From NCBI GenBank assembly GCA_025352915.1, contig JANXSA010000604.1:1-8334 (forward strand): a DNA stretch of 8,334 nucleotides, in the 5' to 3' direction. Every line of letters starts with the position of its first letter. Position 1 is the first letter of the stretch. The position numbers and the translations under genes were made by a program. The notes beneath the pieces are model-generated. The model was not told the DNA's origin, did not search any database, and worked only from the letters and a program-made list of their open reading frames with translations. Origin of the DNA: Rhodospirillales bacterium (GTDB lineage Bacteria > Pseudomonadota > Alphaproteobacteria > Acetobacterales > Acetobacteraceae). This document shows, one piece after another, positions 1 through 6,609 of this stretch.

Positions 1-1444
1 CGAGGAGGAGGCCGAGGACCTCGTCCGTTCCTACGAGACCGCGCTCAAACGCCGCCGCCGCGGGGTGGCGATCCATCTGTCGGTCAATTCCGCGATGCCG
101 GCCGACCTGCGCGAGCTGGTGATCGACGAGCTCGACGCCAACGCCCAGGAAATCCATGTCCATGACGGCATCCTGGGTCTCGCCGATGTCAGCCAGCTGA
201 TCGTCGACGACCGCCCGGACCTGCTGTTCCCGCCCTACACCCCGCGTTTCCCCGAGCGCATCCGCGACTTCGCCGGCGACTGCTTCGCCGCCATCCGCGC
301 CAAGGACATCATCGTCCACCACCCGTTCGAGAGCTTCGACGTCGTCGTCCAGTTCCTGCGCCAGGCCGCCGGCGACCCGAATGTGGTCGCCGTCAAGCAG
401 ACGCTGTATCGCACCAGCCGCGACAGCCCGATCGTGAAAGCGCTGATCGAGGCCGCCGAGGCCGGCAAATCAGTCACCGCCATGGTCGAGCTGCGCGCCC
501 GCTTCGACGAGGAGGCGAATATCCGCCTCGCCCGCACCCTGGAAGCGGCCGGGGTCCAGGTGGTCTACGGTTTCACCGAGTTGAAAACCCACGCGAAACT
601 CTCGCTCGTGGTGCGCCGCGAGGGCCACGCCATCCGCAGCTACGCGCATTTCGGCACCGGCAATTACCACCCGTTCACCGCGCGCATCTACACCGACCTG
701 TCCTTCTTCACCTGCGACGCCGACCTGACCCGCGATGCCGCAAGGCTGTTCAACTACATGACCGGCTATGCCCGGCCGGAACGCATGGACGCGCTGGCGT
801 TCAGCCCGCTGACCACCCGCAACGTCATCGGCGAGCTGATCGACCGCGAGATCATGTTCGCCCGCGAGGGCCGGCCGGCCACCATCTGGCTCAAGATGAA
901 CTCGCTGGTCGACGACCGGCTGATCGACAAGCTCTATGACGCCTCGCGCGCCGGGGTGAAGATCGCGGTCGTGGTGCGCGGCATCTGCTGCCTGCGCCCC
1001 GGCGTGCCCGGCCTGTCGGAGAATATCAAAGTCCGCTCCATCGTCGGCCGTTTCCTCGAACACAGCCGGATCAGCGCCTTCGGCAACGGCCATGCCCTGC
1101 CCAGCCGGCACGCGCGGGTGTATATCAGCTCGGCCGACTGGATGGCGCGCAACATGGACTGGCGGGTGGAGAGCTTTGTGCCGATCCTGAACCCCACCGT
1201 GCACGCCCAGGTGCTGGACCAGATCATGGCGATCAACCTGCGCGATACCATGCAGTCCTGGGAGCTGGACGCTCAGGGGGTGTGGCGCCGCGTGGCGCCG
1301 GGTACCGGAAAGAAACGAATTTCGGCGCATGACTACTTCATGACCAACCCCTCGCTCTCCGGCCGTGGCTCCGCCCTGCATGGCCCCGCCGTCGCCTCGC
1401 CGGTTGCCGCGTCGCGCCGCGCCGACCGGCTGTTGCAGGATTGA
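1..1444 (+). CDS. ppk: Polyphosphate kinase 1, C-terminal part (5'-truncated by window edge)
   Basis: Ppk1 reversibly transfers the terminal phosphate of ATP onto inorganic polyphosphate. The reading frame is open from base 2 (first full codon GAG), so the GTG at 65 is an internal Val and not a start. 480 residues are visible, against about 700 for the family, so the N-terminal and head domains lie upstream. Visible signatures, in order: the acidic EEEAEDL plus RRRRRG stretch at the left edge; [32 protein letters not shown], whose His (nt 590-592) matches the autophosphorylated E. coli H435; [10 protein letters not shown], whose His (nt 647-649) matches H454; [25 protein letters not shown]; and [15 protein letters not shown]. 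The C-terminus carries [14 protein letters not shown] and then an Ala/Arg-rich tail that looks unconserved. The stop TGA (1442-1444) overlaps the upstream-most possible start of ppx, which points to a ppk-ppx operon. Family identity is secure. Confidence 0.97.
   Translation, partial: EEEAEDLVRSYETALKRRRRGVAIHLSVNSAMPADLRELVIDELDANAQEIHVHDGILGLADVSQLIVDDRPDLLFPPYTPRFPERIRDFAGDCFAAIRAKDIIVHHPFESFDVVVQFLRQAAGDPNVVAVKQTLYRTSRDSPIVKALIEAAEAGKSVTAMVELRARFDEEANIRLARTLEAAGVQVVYGFTELKTHAKLSLVVRREGHAIRSYAHFGTGNYHPFTARIYTDLSFFTCDADLTRDAARLFNYMTGYARPERMDALAFSPLTTRNVIGELIDREIMFAREGRPATIWLKMNSLVDDRLIDKLYDASRAGVKIAVVVRGICCLRPGVPGLSENIKVRSIVGRFLEHSRISAFGNGHALPSRHARVYISSADWMARNMDWRVESFVPILNPTVHAQVLDQIMAINLRDTMQSWELDAQGVWRRVAPGTGKKRISAHDYFMTNPSLSGRGSALHGPAVASPVAASRRADRLLQD
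1437..1440 (+). promoter_or_regulatory. Ribosome binding site deciding the ppx start
   Basis: AGGA lies inside the last codons of ppk, 6 nt before GTG 1447 and 12 nt before ATG 1453. It gives the GTG the better spacing and implies translational coupling with ppk. Confidence 0.5.
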
Positions 1445-1446
1445 CC

Positions 1447-2958
1447 GTGGATATGTGGCCGCTCCCCGACGCGGTATTCCGCGCGCCCGACCAGCGCCGG
1501 CGCGCCGTGGTCGATCTCGGCTCCAACTCGGTCCGCCTGGTGGTGTTCGAGGGCGACAGCCGCAACCCCGTGCCGATCTTCAACGAAAAAGCGGTGCTGC
1601 GCCTCGGCCGCGGGATGCAATCCTCCGGCCGGCTGAATGACGAAGGCACCGCGCAGGCGCTCACCGTGATGAACCGCTACACTGCCATCGCGCGCGCCAT
1701 GCAGGCCGAGGCGTTCGAGGTGCTGGCCACCGCGGCGGTGCGCGACGCGGTCAATGGCCGGGACTTCATCGACCTGCTGCACCGCCGCCTGCCTGGGGTG
1801 AAAATCACCGTGCTGTCCGGCGAGGCGGAGGCCGAACTCTCCGCCGCCGGCCTGCTCTGCGGCATTCCCGACGCGCACGGCCTGCTGGCCGATATCGGCG
1901 GCGGTTCGCTGGAGCTGGTGCGGCTGGACCGTGGTCAGCGCGGCATCGCCCGGACCCTGCGCCTCGGCGTGATCCGGCTGTCCGAACGTGCCGACGGCGA
2001 TGCCGTGCGCGCCCGCGCCATCGCCGAGGCCGACCTGAGCGCCGAGACCTGGCTGCCGGAGATGGCCGGGCGCGACCTCTATGCCGTCGGCGGTGCCTGG
2101 CGTGCCCTGGCCCGCATCCACATCACCCAGACCAACTACCCGCTGACCCTGCTGCACCACTACACCATCAGCCGCGAGGAGGCGCACGACCTCGCCGGCC
2201 TGGTCGCCAGCGCCAGCCGCCGGCAACTGGAAAAACTCCCCGGCATCCCGCGCCGCCGGGTCGACGACCTGCCCTTCGCCGCCGTGGTGCTGCGCCGCCT
2301 GCTGCGCGCGACCGGGGCGCGGCGGGTGATCTTCAGCGCCAATGGGTTGCGCGAGGGCTGGTATATGCACCACCTGCCGCCGGCGCAGCGCGATCTCGAT
2401 CCGCTGCTCGCCGCCGGCCACGACTATGCCCGCCGCTTCGCCCGCGACATCGCCCTGCCGCCGGCGCTGCTGGCCTGGACCGGCCCGCTGTTTCCCAATG
2501 AAGCCGGCGAGCTCCGCCGCCTGCGCGAAACCGCCTGCTGGATGAGCGATATCGGCAGCCGCGACCACCCGGAATACCGCGCCGAACAAGCCTTCCTGCG
2601 CATCCTGCGCCAGCCCGGCATCGGCCTCGACCACCCGGCGCGCGCCTTCCTCGCCCTCACCCTGGCGCTGCGCTACGAAGCCGAATCCGATGCCCCCTTC
2701 CTCCGCCCCGCCCTCGCTTTGCTGGCACCCGACGCCATCCGCCGCGCCACCATCCTCGGCGTCGCCCTGCGCCTGGCTTACACGCTCTCGGCCGGAACCG
2801 CCGGCCTCCTGGCCGGCACGCGGCTGCTGCCGGGGGCGCACCTGACGTTGCAACTGGCCGAGGGCAGTGGGGTGTTTGCCGGGGAAAGCGTCACAAGGCG
2901 GCTGGACCGGCTGGCCGAAGTCATGGGGCTGGCGGCGACGACGACGTTGGCGGCGTAG
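1447..2958 (+). CDS. ppx: Exopolyphosphatase, Ppx/GppA phosphatase family
   Basis: Ppx/GppA enzymes belong to the ASKHA fold. They remove terminal phosphates from polyphosphate (Ppx) or the 5' phosphate of pppGpp (GppA). With GTG 1447 as start the protein is 503 residues. Visible motifs are the phosphate-1 loop DLGSNSVR (about residues 23-30), LATAAVRDAVNG, SGEAEAEL (Glu128 aligns with E. coli Ppx catalytic E121), phosphate-2 DIGGGSLE (149-156, ending in the equivalent of E150), RLGVIRLSE, YAVGGAWRALA, and SANGLREGW before an alpha-helical C-terminal domain of about 180 residues. Start choice: TTG 1441 overlaps the ppk stop but has no spacer from AGGA (1437-1440); GTG 1447 sits 6 nt after AGGA; ATG 1453 sits 12 nt after it. 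I prefer 1447, but 1453 is possible. Being directly behind ppk favours polyphosphate over pppGpp as substrate, which is inference. The stop TAG lies 4 nt before an intergenic repeat element. Confidence 0.93.
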   Translation: MDMWPLPDAVFRAPDQRRRAVVDLGSNSVRLVVFEGDSRNPVPIFNEKAVLRLGRGMQSSGRLNDEGTAQALTVMNRYTAIARAMQAEAFEVLATAAVRDAVNGRDFIDLLHRRLPGVKITVLSGEAEAELSAAGLLCGIPDAHGLLADIGGGSLELVRLDRGQRGIARTLRLGVIRLSERADGDAVRARAIAEADLSAETWLPEMAGRDLYAVGGAWRALARIHITQTNYPLTLLHHYTISREEAHDLAGLVASASRRQLEKLPGIPRRRVDDLPFAAVVLRRLLRATGARRVIFSANGLREGWYMHHLPPAQRDLDPLLAAGHDYARRFARDIALPPALLAWTGPLFPNEAGELRRLRETACWMSDIGSRDHPEYRAEQAFLRILRQPGIGLDHPARAFLALTLALRYEAESDAPFLRPALALLAPDAIRRATILGVALRLAYTLSAGTAGLLAGTRLLPGAHLTLQLAEGSGVFAGESVTRRLDRLAEVMGLAATTTLAA

Positions 2959-2968
2959 GAAGGGAAGC

Positions 2969-3008
2969 CTTCTTTTTGTGAACAAAAAGAAGCAAAAAAA
3001 CTTCATCC
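2969..3008 (+). repeat. Palindromic module, copy 1 (left end of element 1)
   Basis: The inner palindrome has arms CTTCTTTTTGT (2969-2979) and ACAAAAAGAAG (2982-2992) around a GA centre. It is followed by C, seven A and then CTTCATCC. The first 33 nt are identical to copy 3 (7421-7453). It is a poor intrinsic terminator read on + because an A-run, not a T-run, follows the stem. Confidence 0.9.
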
Positions 3009-3023
3009 ATAAGAAAAGCCACT

Positions 3024-3046
3024 CCCTCTCCCCTTGGGGGAGAGGG
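3024..3046 (+). repeat. GC-rich hairpin repeat in the core of element 1
   Basis: CCCTCTCCCC (3024-3033) and GGGGAGAGGG (3037-3046) form a perfect 10-bp stem around TTG, followed by TCGGGGTGAAGGGT. From memory, this hairpin with its GGGTGA tail resembles an interspersed intergenic repeat found in many proteobacteria; I cannot confirm that here. No T-tract follows, so terminator activity is uncertain, although it sits between convergent genes. Confidence 0.75.
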
Positions 3047-3102
3047 TCGGGGTGAAGGGTCGCCACACCAACCCAAGCCAAACAACGACCCACAAAGCAA
3101 AC

Positions 3103-3142
3103 GGATAAAGTTTTTTTGCTTCTTTTTGTTCACAAAAAGAAG
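3103..3142 (-). repeat. Palindromic module, copy 2 (right end of element 1)
   Basis: Reverse complement of copy 1 with one difference in 40 nt (TTTATCC instead of TTCATCC, read on -). It lies within a 51-nt block (3098-3148) that recurs without any mismatch at 7577-7627. The block ends at the first base of the holC stop triplet, so the repeat abuts that gene. Confidence 0.9.
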
Positions 3143-3147
3143 ACTTC

Positions 3148-3585
3148 CTACGCTTTCTTCTCCCACCCCTTCGCCGTCTGCTGCCAATAGCTCAACCCAT
3201 GCCCCACCGCCTTGGCGGCCTTCCAGCGCTCCCGCGCCTGTGCCACCTGCGCCTCATCATTGCCATCAAAAATATCAAACACCCGCGCGAACGCATCGAG
3301 CCGCGCGCTCCCCGCCCCATCCACCAGGAACAGGAACCGCCCGCCATTCGGCGCGTCATCCGTGGTGGTAAGCCAGATCGGTTGCAGGTCGGCATCGGCG
3401 GTGCCATGCGGCAGCCAGTCCGGCTCCGCGCACGACCAGAGTGCTGCATCCAGCGCCGCCAGCCGCTCCGCACTGCCGCAGCGCACCACCGCGCGCTCCC
3501 CGGCCTCCAGCGTCCGCCCAAGCAGGCGCGGCAGCGCATCTTCCAGCCCGGTCCGCGTCAGGTGGTAGAACGCCATTTCGGACAT
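3148..3585 (-). CDS. holC: DNA polymerase III subunit chi
   Basis: HolC (chi) is the clamp-loader accessory subunit that links the replicase to single-stranded-DNA-binding protein, normally with psi (HolD). The 145-residue product is close to the usual family length. It starts with the family's FYHLTRTGLEDALPRLL, has the central WLPHGT (about residues 58-62) and QPIWLTT (68-74), and the FLFLVDGA strand (85-91). These are followed by helical RLDAFARVFDIFDGND and a Trp/Lys-rich C-terminus. The start is ATG 3585, one base after the TGA of the upstream aminopeptidase gene (TGAGATG), so translation is probably coupled; there is no good Shine-Dalgarno. A second in-frame ATG lies three codons in. 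Proximity of pepA and holC is a known proteobacterial arrangement. Larger ORFs in this frame starting inside pepA-1 are extensions without a family match. Confidence 0.9.
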   Translation of the reverse strand: MSEMAFYHLTRTGLEDALPRLLGRTLEAGERAVVRCGSAERLAALDAALWSCAEPDWLPHGTADADLQPIWLTTTDDAPNGGRFLFLVDGAGSARLDAFARVFDIFDGNDEAQVAQARERWKAAKAVGHGLSYWQQTAKGWEKKA

Positions 3586-3586
3586 C

Positions 3587-5011
3587 TCAGCCGCTCTCGA
3601 AGCTGGCCGCCACCAGCCGGTCGAGCAGCCGCACCCCGAAGCCGGTCGGCCCCACTGCCTGCATCGCGTCGGCCTCGGCCCGGTTCGCCACCCCGGCAAT
3701 ATCGAGGTGGACCCACGGCACCTCGCCCACGAACTCGCGCAGGAACGCAGCACCATGGCAGGCATCCGGCTGCATCCGCTCGGACAGGCAATGGCGGATA
3801 TCCGCGATCGCCGAGTCGAGGTCGCGCCGGTGCCCCTCGCCGATCGGCATGCGCCAGACCGCCTCGCCGACATGCCCCCCGGCCGCCGCCACCTTGCCCG
3901 CCAAGGCCTCGTCATTGTCGAACAACCCAGCCATGTGGTGCCCCAGCGCGGTGACGATACTGCCGGTCAACGTCGCCAGGTCGATCATCGCCCGAGGCTT
4001 GTGCTGCCGCGCCGTCCAGGCCAGGGCATCGGCCAGCACCAGCCGCCCCTCGGCATCGGTATCCACCACCTCGATCGTCTTGCCCGAAAAGCTGCGCAGC
4101 ACATCCCCCGGCCGATAGCTCGCCGCCCCGGTCGCGTTCTCGGCAATCGGCAGCACCGCGATGGCGGGGCAGGGCGAGTTGCGCAACGCCAGCGCCAGCA
4201 TCGCCCCCGCCGCCGCTGCCGCCCCGGCCATATCGCCGCGCATCAATTCCATCCCCTCGGCCGGCTTGATGCAGATGCCACCGGTGTCGAAGGTGATGCC
4301 CTTGCCGACAAACGCCACCGGCGCCGCGCGGAGCCGCCCCTTCCAGCGCAGCACCGCCATTAACGGCGGATGCACCGAGCCCTGGCCCACCGCCAGCAGC
4401 GCCCCCAACCCCTGCCGCTCCAACTCCGCCCGCCCCAATATCCCAACGGCAATCCCATGCCGCGCCAGCCCCTGCAACCGCACCGCAAACTCCTGCGGCG
4501 TCAGCACATTGCCCGGCTCAGCCACCAGGTCGCGGGCAAACAACGCCCCGCGCACCCCGGCCGATACCCCCCGCCAAGCCGCCTCCACCGAATCCGGCGT
4601 GTCGGTCAAAAGATCGATCGACGCCAGCTTCGCCGCCCCCTCCTCGGCCCGCGAGCGCCACCGATCGAACCGCCAGGCCCGCAAACACGCCCCCGCGGCA
4701 AACTCGGCCGCCGCCAACGGCTGCAACCCATGCGCATCCAGCGCCACATGCGCCACCCCCATCAGCGCCGCCGCCGCCCGCGCCCCGGCCTGGCGCAGCA
4801 CCGCCCCATCCAGCACCGCCGGCGACCCAAGCCCCACCAGCAAAACCCGGCCCCGCCCGGTCAGCACCTCGCACAGCGTCTCCGCCGCGCCAACAAACCC
4901 ATCGGCCGCCGCCGCCGCCCGCAAGGCCTCGGGCAGCACAGCCCCCGCCACCACCGGCACCGCCGTCGCCGTGGCACTCGGCGCCGTGCGCCCGACGCGA
5001 ACGTCCAGCAT
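3587..5011 (-). CDS. Leucyl aminopeptidase family protein (M17), divergent paralogue pepA-1
   Basis: M17 peptidases are hexameric two-metal enzymes that release N-terminal residues from peptides in the cytoplasm. The 474-residue product keeps every core residue, using bovine LAP numbering as guide: metal Lys237 and Asp242 in GKGITFDTGG, catalytic Lys249 in ICIKP, Asp260 in MRGDMAG, and Asp319/Glu321/Arg323 in DTDAEGR. DLATLTGSIVTALGHH and WVHLDIAG are also present. The N-terminal about 170 residues are the weakly conserved macro-like domain. The oddity is at residues 407-420: where the neighbour has NIGGRPGGAITAA this protein has HCLSERMQPDACHG, two residues longer. Start ATG 5011 lies 8 nt after the stop of pepA-2; it gives MLDVRVG, parallel to MLDIAFA of the neighbour. 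The upstream ORF extension overlaps pepA-2 in another frame and is not used. Substrate preference may differ from pepA-2, which is inference. Confidence 0.92.
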   Translation of the reverse strand: MLDVRVGRTAPSATATAVPVVAGAVLPEALRAAAAADGFVGAAETLCEVLTGRGRVLLVGLGSPAVLDGAVLRQAGARAAAALMGVAHVALDAHGLQPLAAAEFAAGACLRAWRFDRWRSRAEEGAAKLASIDLLTDTPDSVEAAWRGVSAGVRGALFARDLVAEPGNVLTPQEFAVRLQGLARHGIAVGILGRAELERQGLGALLAVGQGSVHPPLMAVLRWKGRLRAAPVAFVGKGITFDTGGICIKPAEGMELMRGDMAGAAAAAGAMLALALRNSPCPAIAVLPIAENATGAASYRPGDVLRSFSGKTIEVVDTDAEGRLVLADALAWTARQHKPRAMIDLATLTGSIVTALGHHMAGLFDNDEALAGKVAAAGGHVGEAVWRMPIGEGHRRDLDSAIADIRHCLSERMQPDACHGAAFLREFVGEVPWVHLDIAGVANRAEADAMQAVGPTGFGVRLLDRLVAASFESG

Positions 5012-5019
5012 AACCGGGA

Positions 5020-6516
5020 TCAGCTCTCGTAGTGCTCCGCCACCATCCGGTCCAACAGCCGCACCCCGAACGCCGTCGCCCCCTTCGGAATCGTCGGCGC
5101 GTCCTTGGTGCTCCACACTGTCCCGGCCACATCCAGATGCGCCCACGGCTTGCCGTTCACAAAGCGCTGGATGAACGCCGCCGCGGTGATCGCGCCGCCC
5201 GGCCGCCCGCCGATATTCTTCATGTCCGCGATATCGCTGCGGATCTGCTTGTCATAGGCCTCACCCAACGGCATCCGCCACAGATTCTCCCCGCTCGCCG
5301 CCCCTGCCGCATGCAACTGCGCCGACAGCCCGTCATCATTCGAGAAGAACCCGGCATACTCATGCCCCAGCGCCACGATGATCGCCCCGGTCAACGTCGC
5401 CAGGTCCACCATGAAGCGCGGATCATACTTCTGCTGGCAGTACCAAAGCACATCCGCCAGCACCAACCGCCCCTCGGCATCGGTATTGATCACCTCCACC
5501 GTCTGCCCGGAATAGGTCTTCACCACATCCCCCGGCCGCTGCGCCGTCCCGCTCGGCATGTTCTCCACCAGCCCCACCAGCCCGATCACATCAACCTTCG
5601 CCTTGCGCCCCGCCAACGCCGCCATCAGCCCAATAACAGTGCCGGCCCCGCCCATATCCCACTTCATGTCCTCCATCCCGCCCGCCGGCTTGATCGAGAT
5701 GCCGCCGGTATCAAACGTCACCCCCTTGCCAACAAACGCCAGTGGCTTGGCCGCCTTGCCCTTGCCCTTCGGCGGCCCCGCCCCATTCCACGTCATCACC
5801 ACCATGCGCGGCTCATTGGCGCTGCCCATCGCCACCCCCATCAGCGCGCCAAACCCCAGCTTGGTCATCTCCTTCGGCCCGAACACCTCGACCTTCAGCC
5901 CCAGCGCCGACAACTTCCGGCACCTTTCCGCCATCTCCGCCGGATTGAGCACATTCGCCGGCTCACTGACCAAATCACGGCTCAGAAACACCCCCTCCGC
6001 CACCGCCTTCAGCCCCACCCAGGCATCGCGCGCCTTCGCCATCTCCCCGGTCATCACCGAAACCTTCGCCAGCTTCGGCTTGTCCTCGGCCTTCTCCGTC
6101 GTCCGATACCGGTCAAACCGATACCCCCGCAGCGCCATCCCCATCGCCACACTCGCCGCCTGCGCGCCCGTCAACCCCACCGCCGAAACCCCAGCCCCAG
6201 CCTCGCGCGCCAAAGCCGCCGTCGCATGCCCCCCGGCATCCTCCAGATACCGCCCCTCAATCCCCGCCAGCTTGCCCAACCCCACCGCCACAACCCGCGA
6301 CAGCCCAGCCCCCGGCGCCAGAACGGTCACAACCTGCCCCCGCTTCCCCTTGAACTCCGCCGCCGCCAAGGCCCGCGAAACCGCCCCCCCGGTCGCCGCA
6401 TCGGCCGCGTCCAACAGCCCAGAAGTGGGCGATCCAGCCGCCGCCCCCTCCTCCAGCAACAGGACAAGTGCCCCCGACTTGGGCAAACCCGGCTTGGCAA
6501 ACGCGATATCGAGCAT
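5020..6516 (-). CDS. pepA: Leucyl aminopeptidase (M17), canonical copy pepA-2
   Basis: This is the first gene of the leftward operon and the copy that best matches classical PepA. 498 residues, the usual length. It carries metal Lys264 and Asp269 in GKGVTFDTGG, catalytic Lys276 in ISIKP, Asp287 in MKWDMGG, and Asp346/Glu348/Arg350 in NTDAEGR. It also has DLATLTGAIIVALGHEYAG, WRMPLGE, the full NIGGRPGGAITAA loop (434-446) and WAHLDVAGT. The spacing between the second and third metal motifs (59 residues) equals that of bovine LAP and of pepA-1. The N-terminal domain ends with VVAVGLGK. ATG 6516 is chosen because GGAG lies 8 nt upstream and the product begins MLDIAFAKPG; longer starts would run into the cysQ side. 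Expected roles are intracellular peptide turnover and possibly glutathione or Cys-Gly peptide breakdown. E. coli PepA also binds DNA, but nothing here shows that. Confidence 0.96.
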   Translation of the reverse strand: MLDIAFAKPGLPKSGALVLLLEEGAAAGSPTSGLLDAADAATGGAVSRALAAAEFKGKRGQVVTVLAPGAGLSRVVAVGLGKLAGIEGRYLEDAGGHATAALAREAGAGVSAVGLTGAQAASVAMGMALRGYRFDRYRTTEKAEDKPKLAKVSVMTGEMAKARDAWVGLKAVAEGVFLSRDLVSEPANVLNPAEMAERCRKLSALGLKVEVFGPKEMTKLGFGALMGVAMGSANEPRMVVMTWNGAGPPKGKGKAAKPLAFVGKGVTFDTGGISIKPAGGMEDMKWDMGGAGTVIGLMAALAGRKAKVDVIGLVGLVENMPSGTAQRPGDVVKTYSGQTVEVINTDAEGRLVLADVLWYCQQKYDPRFMVDLATLTGAIIVALGHEYAGFFSNDDGLSAQLHAAGAASGENLWRMPLGEAYDKQIRSDIADMKNIGGRPGGAITAAAFIQRFVNGKPWAHLDVAGTVWSTKDAPTIPKGATAFGVRLLDRMVAEHYES

Positions 6517-6609
6517 GGCAAACGCTCCGGTGCGAAAAACTGTGTGCGCCGGACTGTAGCAGCAGCCCAGCAATTGGCCAGCCACGCCGCACCCTGTATG
6601 CAAGACGCC
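6517..6609. promoter_or_regulatory. Divergent intergenic region between pepA-2 and cysQ
   Basis: These 93 nt separate two divergently transcribed genes and so must hold the 5' control signals of both. A weak -10-like TACAGT can be read on - (6553-6558 on +), but I find no convincing -35 partner on either strand and no clear operator palindrome. The region is less GC-rich around 6534-6545 (gaaaaactgtgt). The function is inferred from gene layout; no exact promoter is claimed. Confidence 0.45.
6525..6528 (-). promoter_or_regulatory. Ribosome binding site of pepA-2
   Basis: Read on the - strand, GGAG lies 8 nt before ATG 6516. It is the clearest Shine-Dalgarno in the leftward operon and fixes the start. 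Confidence 0.7.

Larger units (their letters stand above)
2963..3148. repeat. Composite inverted-repeat element 1 (ppx-holC gap)
   Basis: A 186-nt element fills almost all of the gap between the convergent genes ppx and holC. Its ends (2963-3008 and 3103-3148) are inverted repeats of 46 nt with two mismatches (at 2968 and 3004); positions 2969-3003 pair perfectly with 3108-3142. Each end contains its own smaller palindrome. The core (3009-3102) carries a GC-rich hairpin and otherwise nothing recognisable. The ends are very T/A-rich in a region otherwise close to 70% G+C. No transposase or other protein is encoded. It could be a MITE-like element or a bidirectional 3'-end hairpin. Seen directly: the repeats. 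Inferred: any mobility or function. Confidence 0.85.

Noticed and set aside
470..1381. A 303-codon open frame on - antisense to ppk
   Set aside because: Composition is His/Gly/Ala/Asp-rich without domain motifs, while the + frame carries unmistakable Ppk1 motifs.
1333..3093. A 586-codon open frame on - antisense to ppx
   Set aside because: It is the mirror of the ppx codon pattern, rich in Gly/Gln/Ala with no recognisable motif, and its 5' part lies in the repeat element.
3108..3142. A standard rho-independent terminator using the T-run at 3111-3117
   Set aside because: The T-run precedes the local stem instead of following it when read on +, and on - it becomes an A-run after the stem. No GC-rich stem lies directly before the T-run, so I list it as a repeat only.
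2921..3187. Small frames encoding LLFVNKKKQKNF-like peptides here and at 7010-7768
   Set aside because: The shared peptide is just the translation of the palindromic module in one frame. Proteins in databases with this string could be artefacts of the same repeat.
6553..6581. A sigma-70 promoter for pepA-2 with TACAGT as -10
   Set aside because: No -35 hexamer close to TTGACA occurs at 16-18 nt; the match is within chance.
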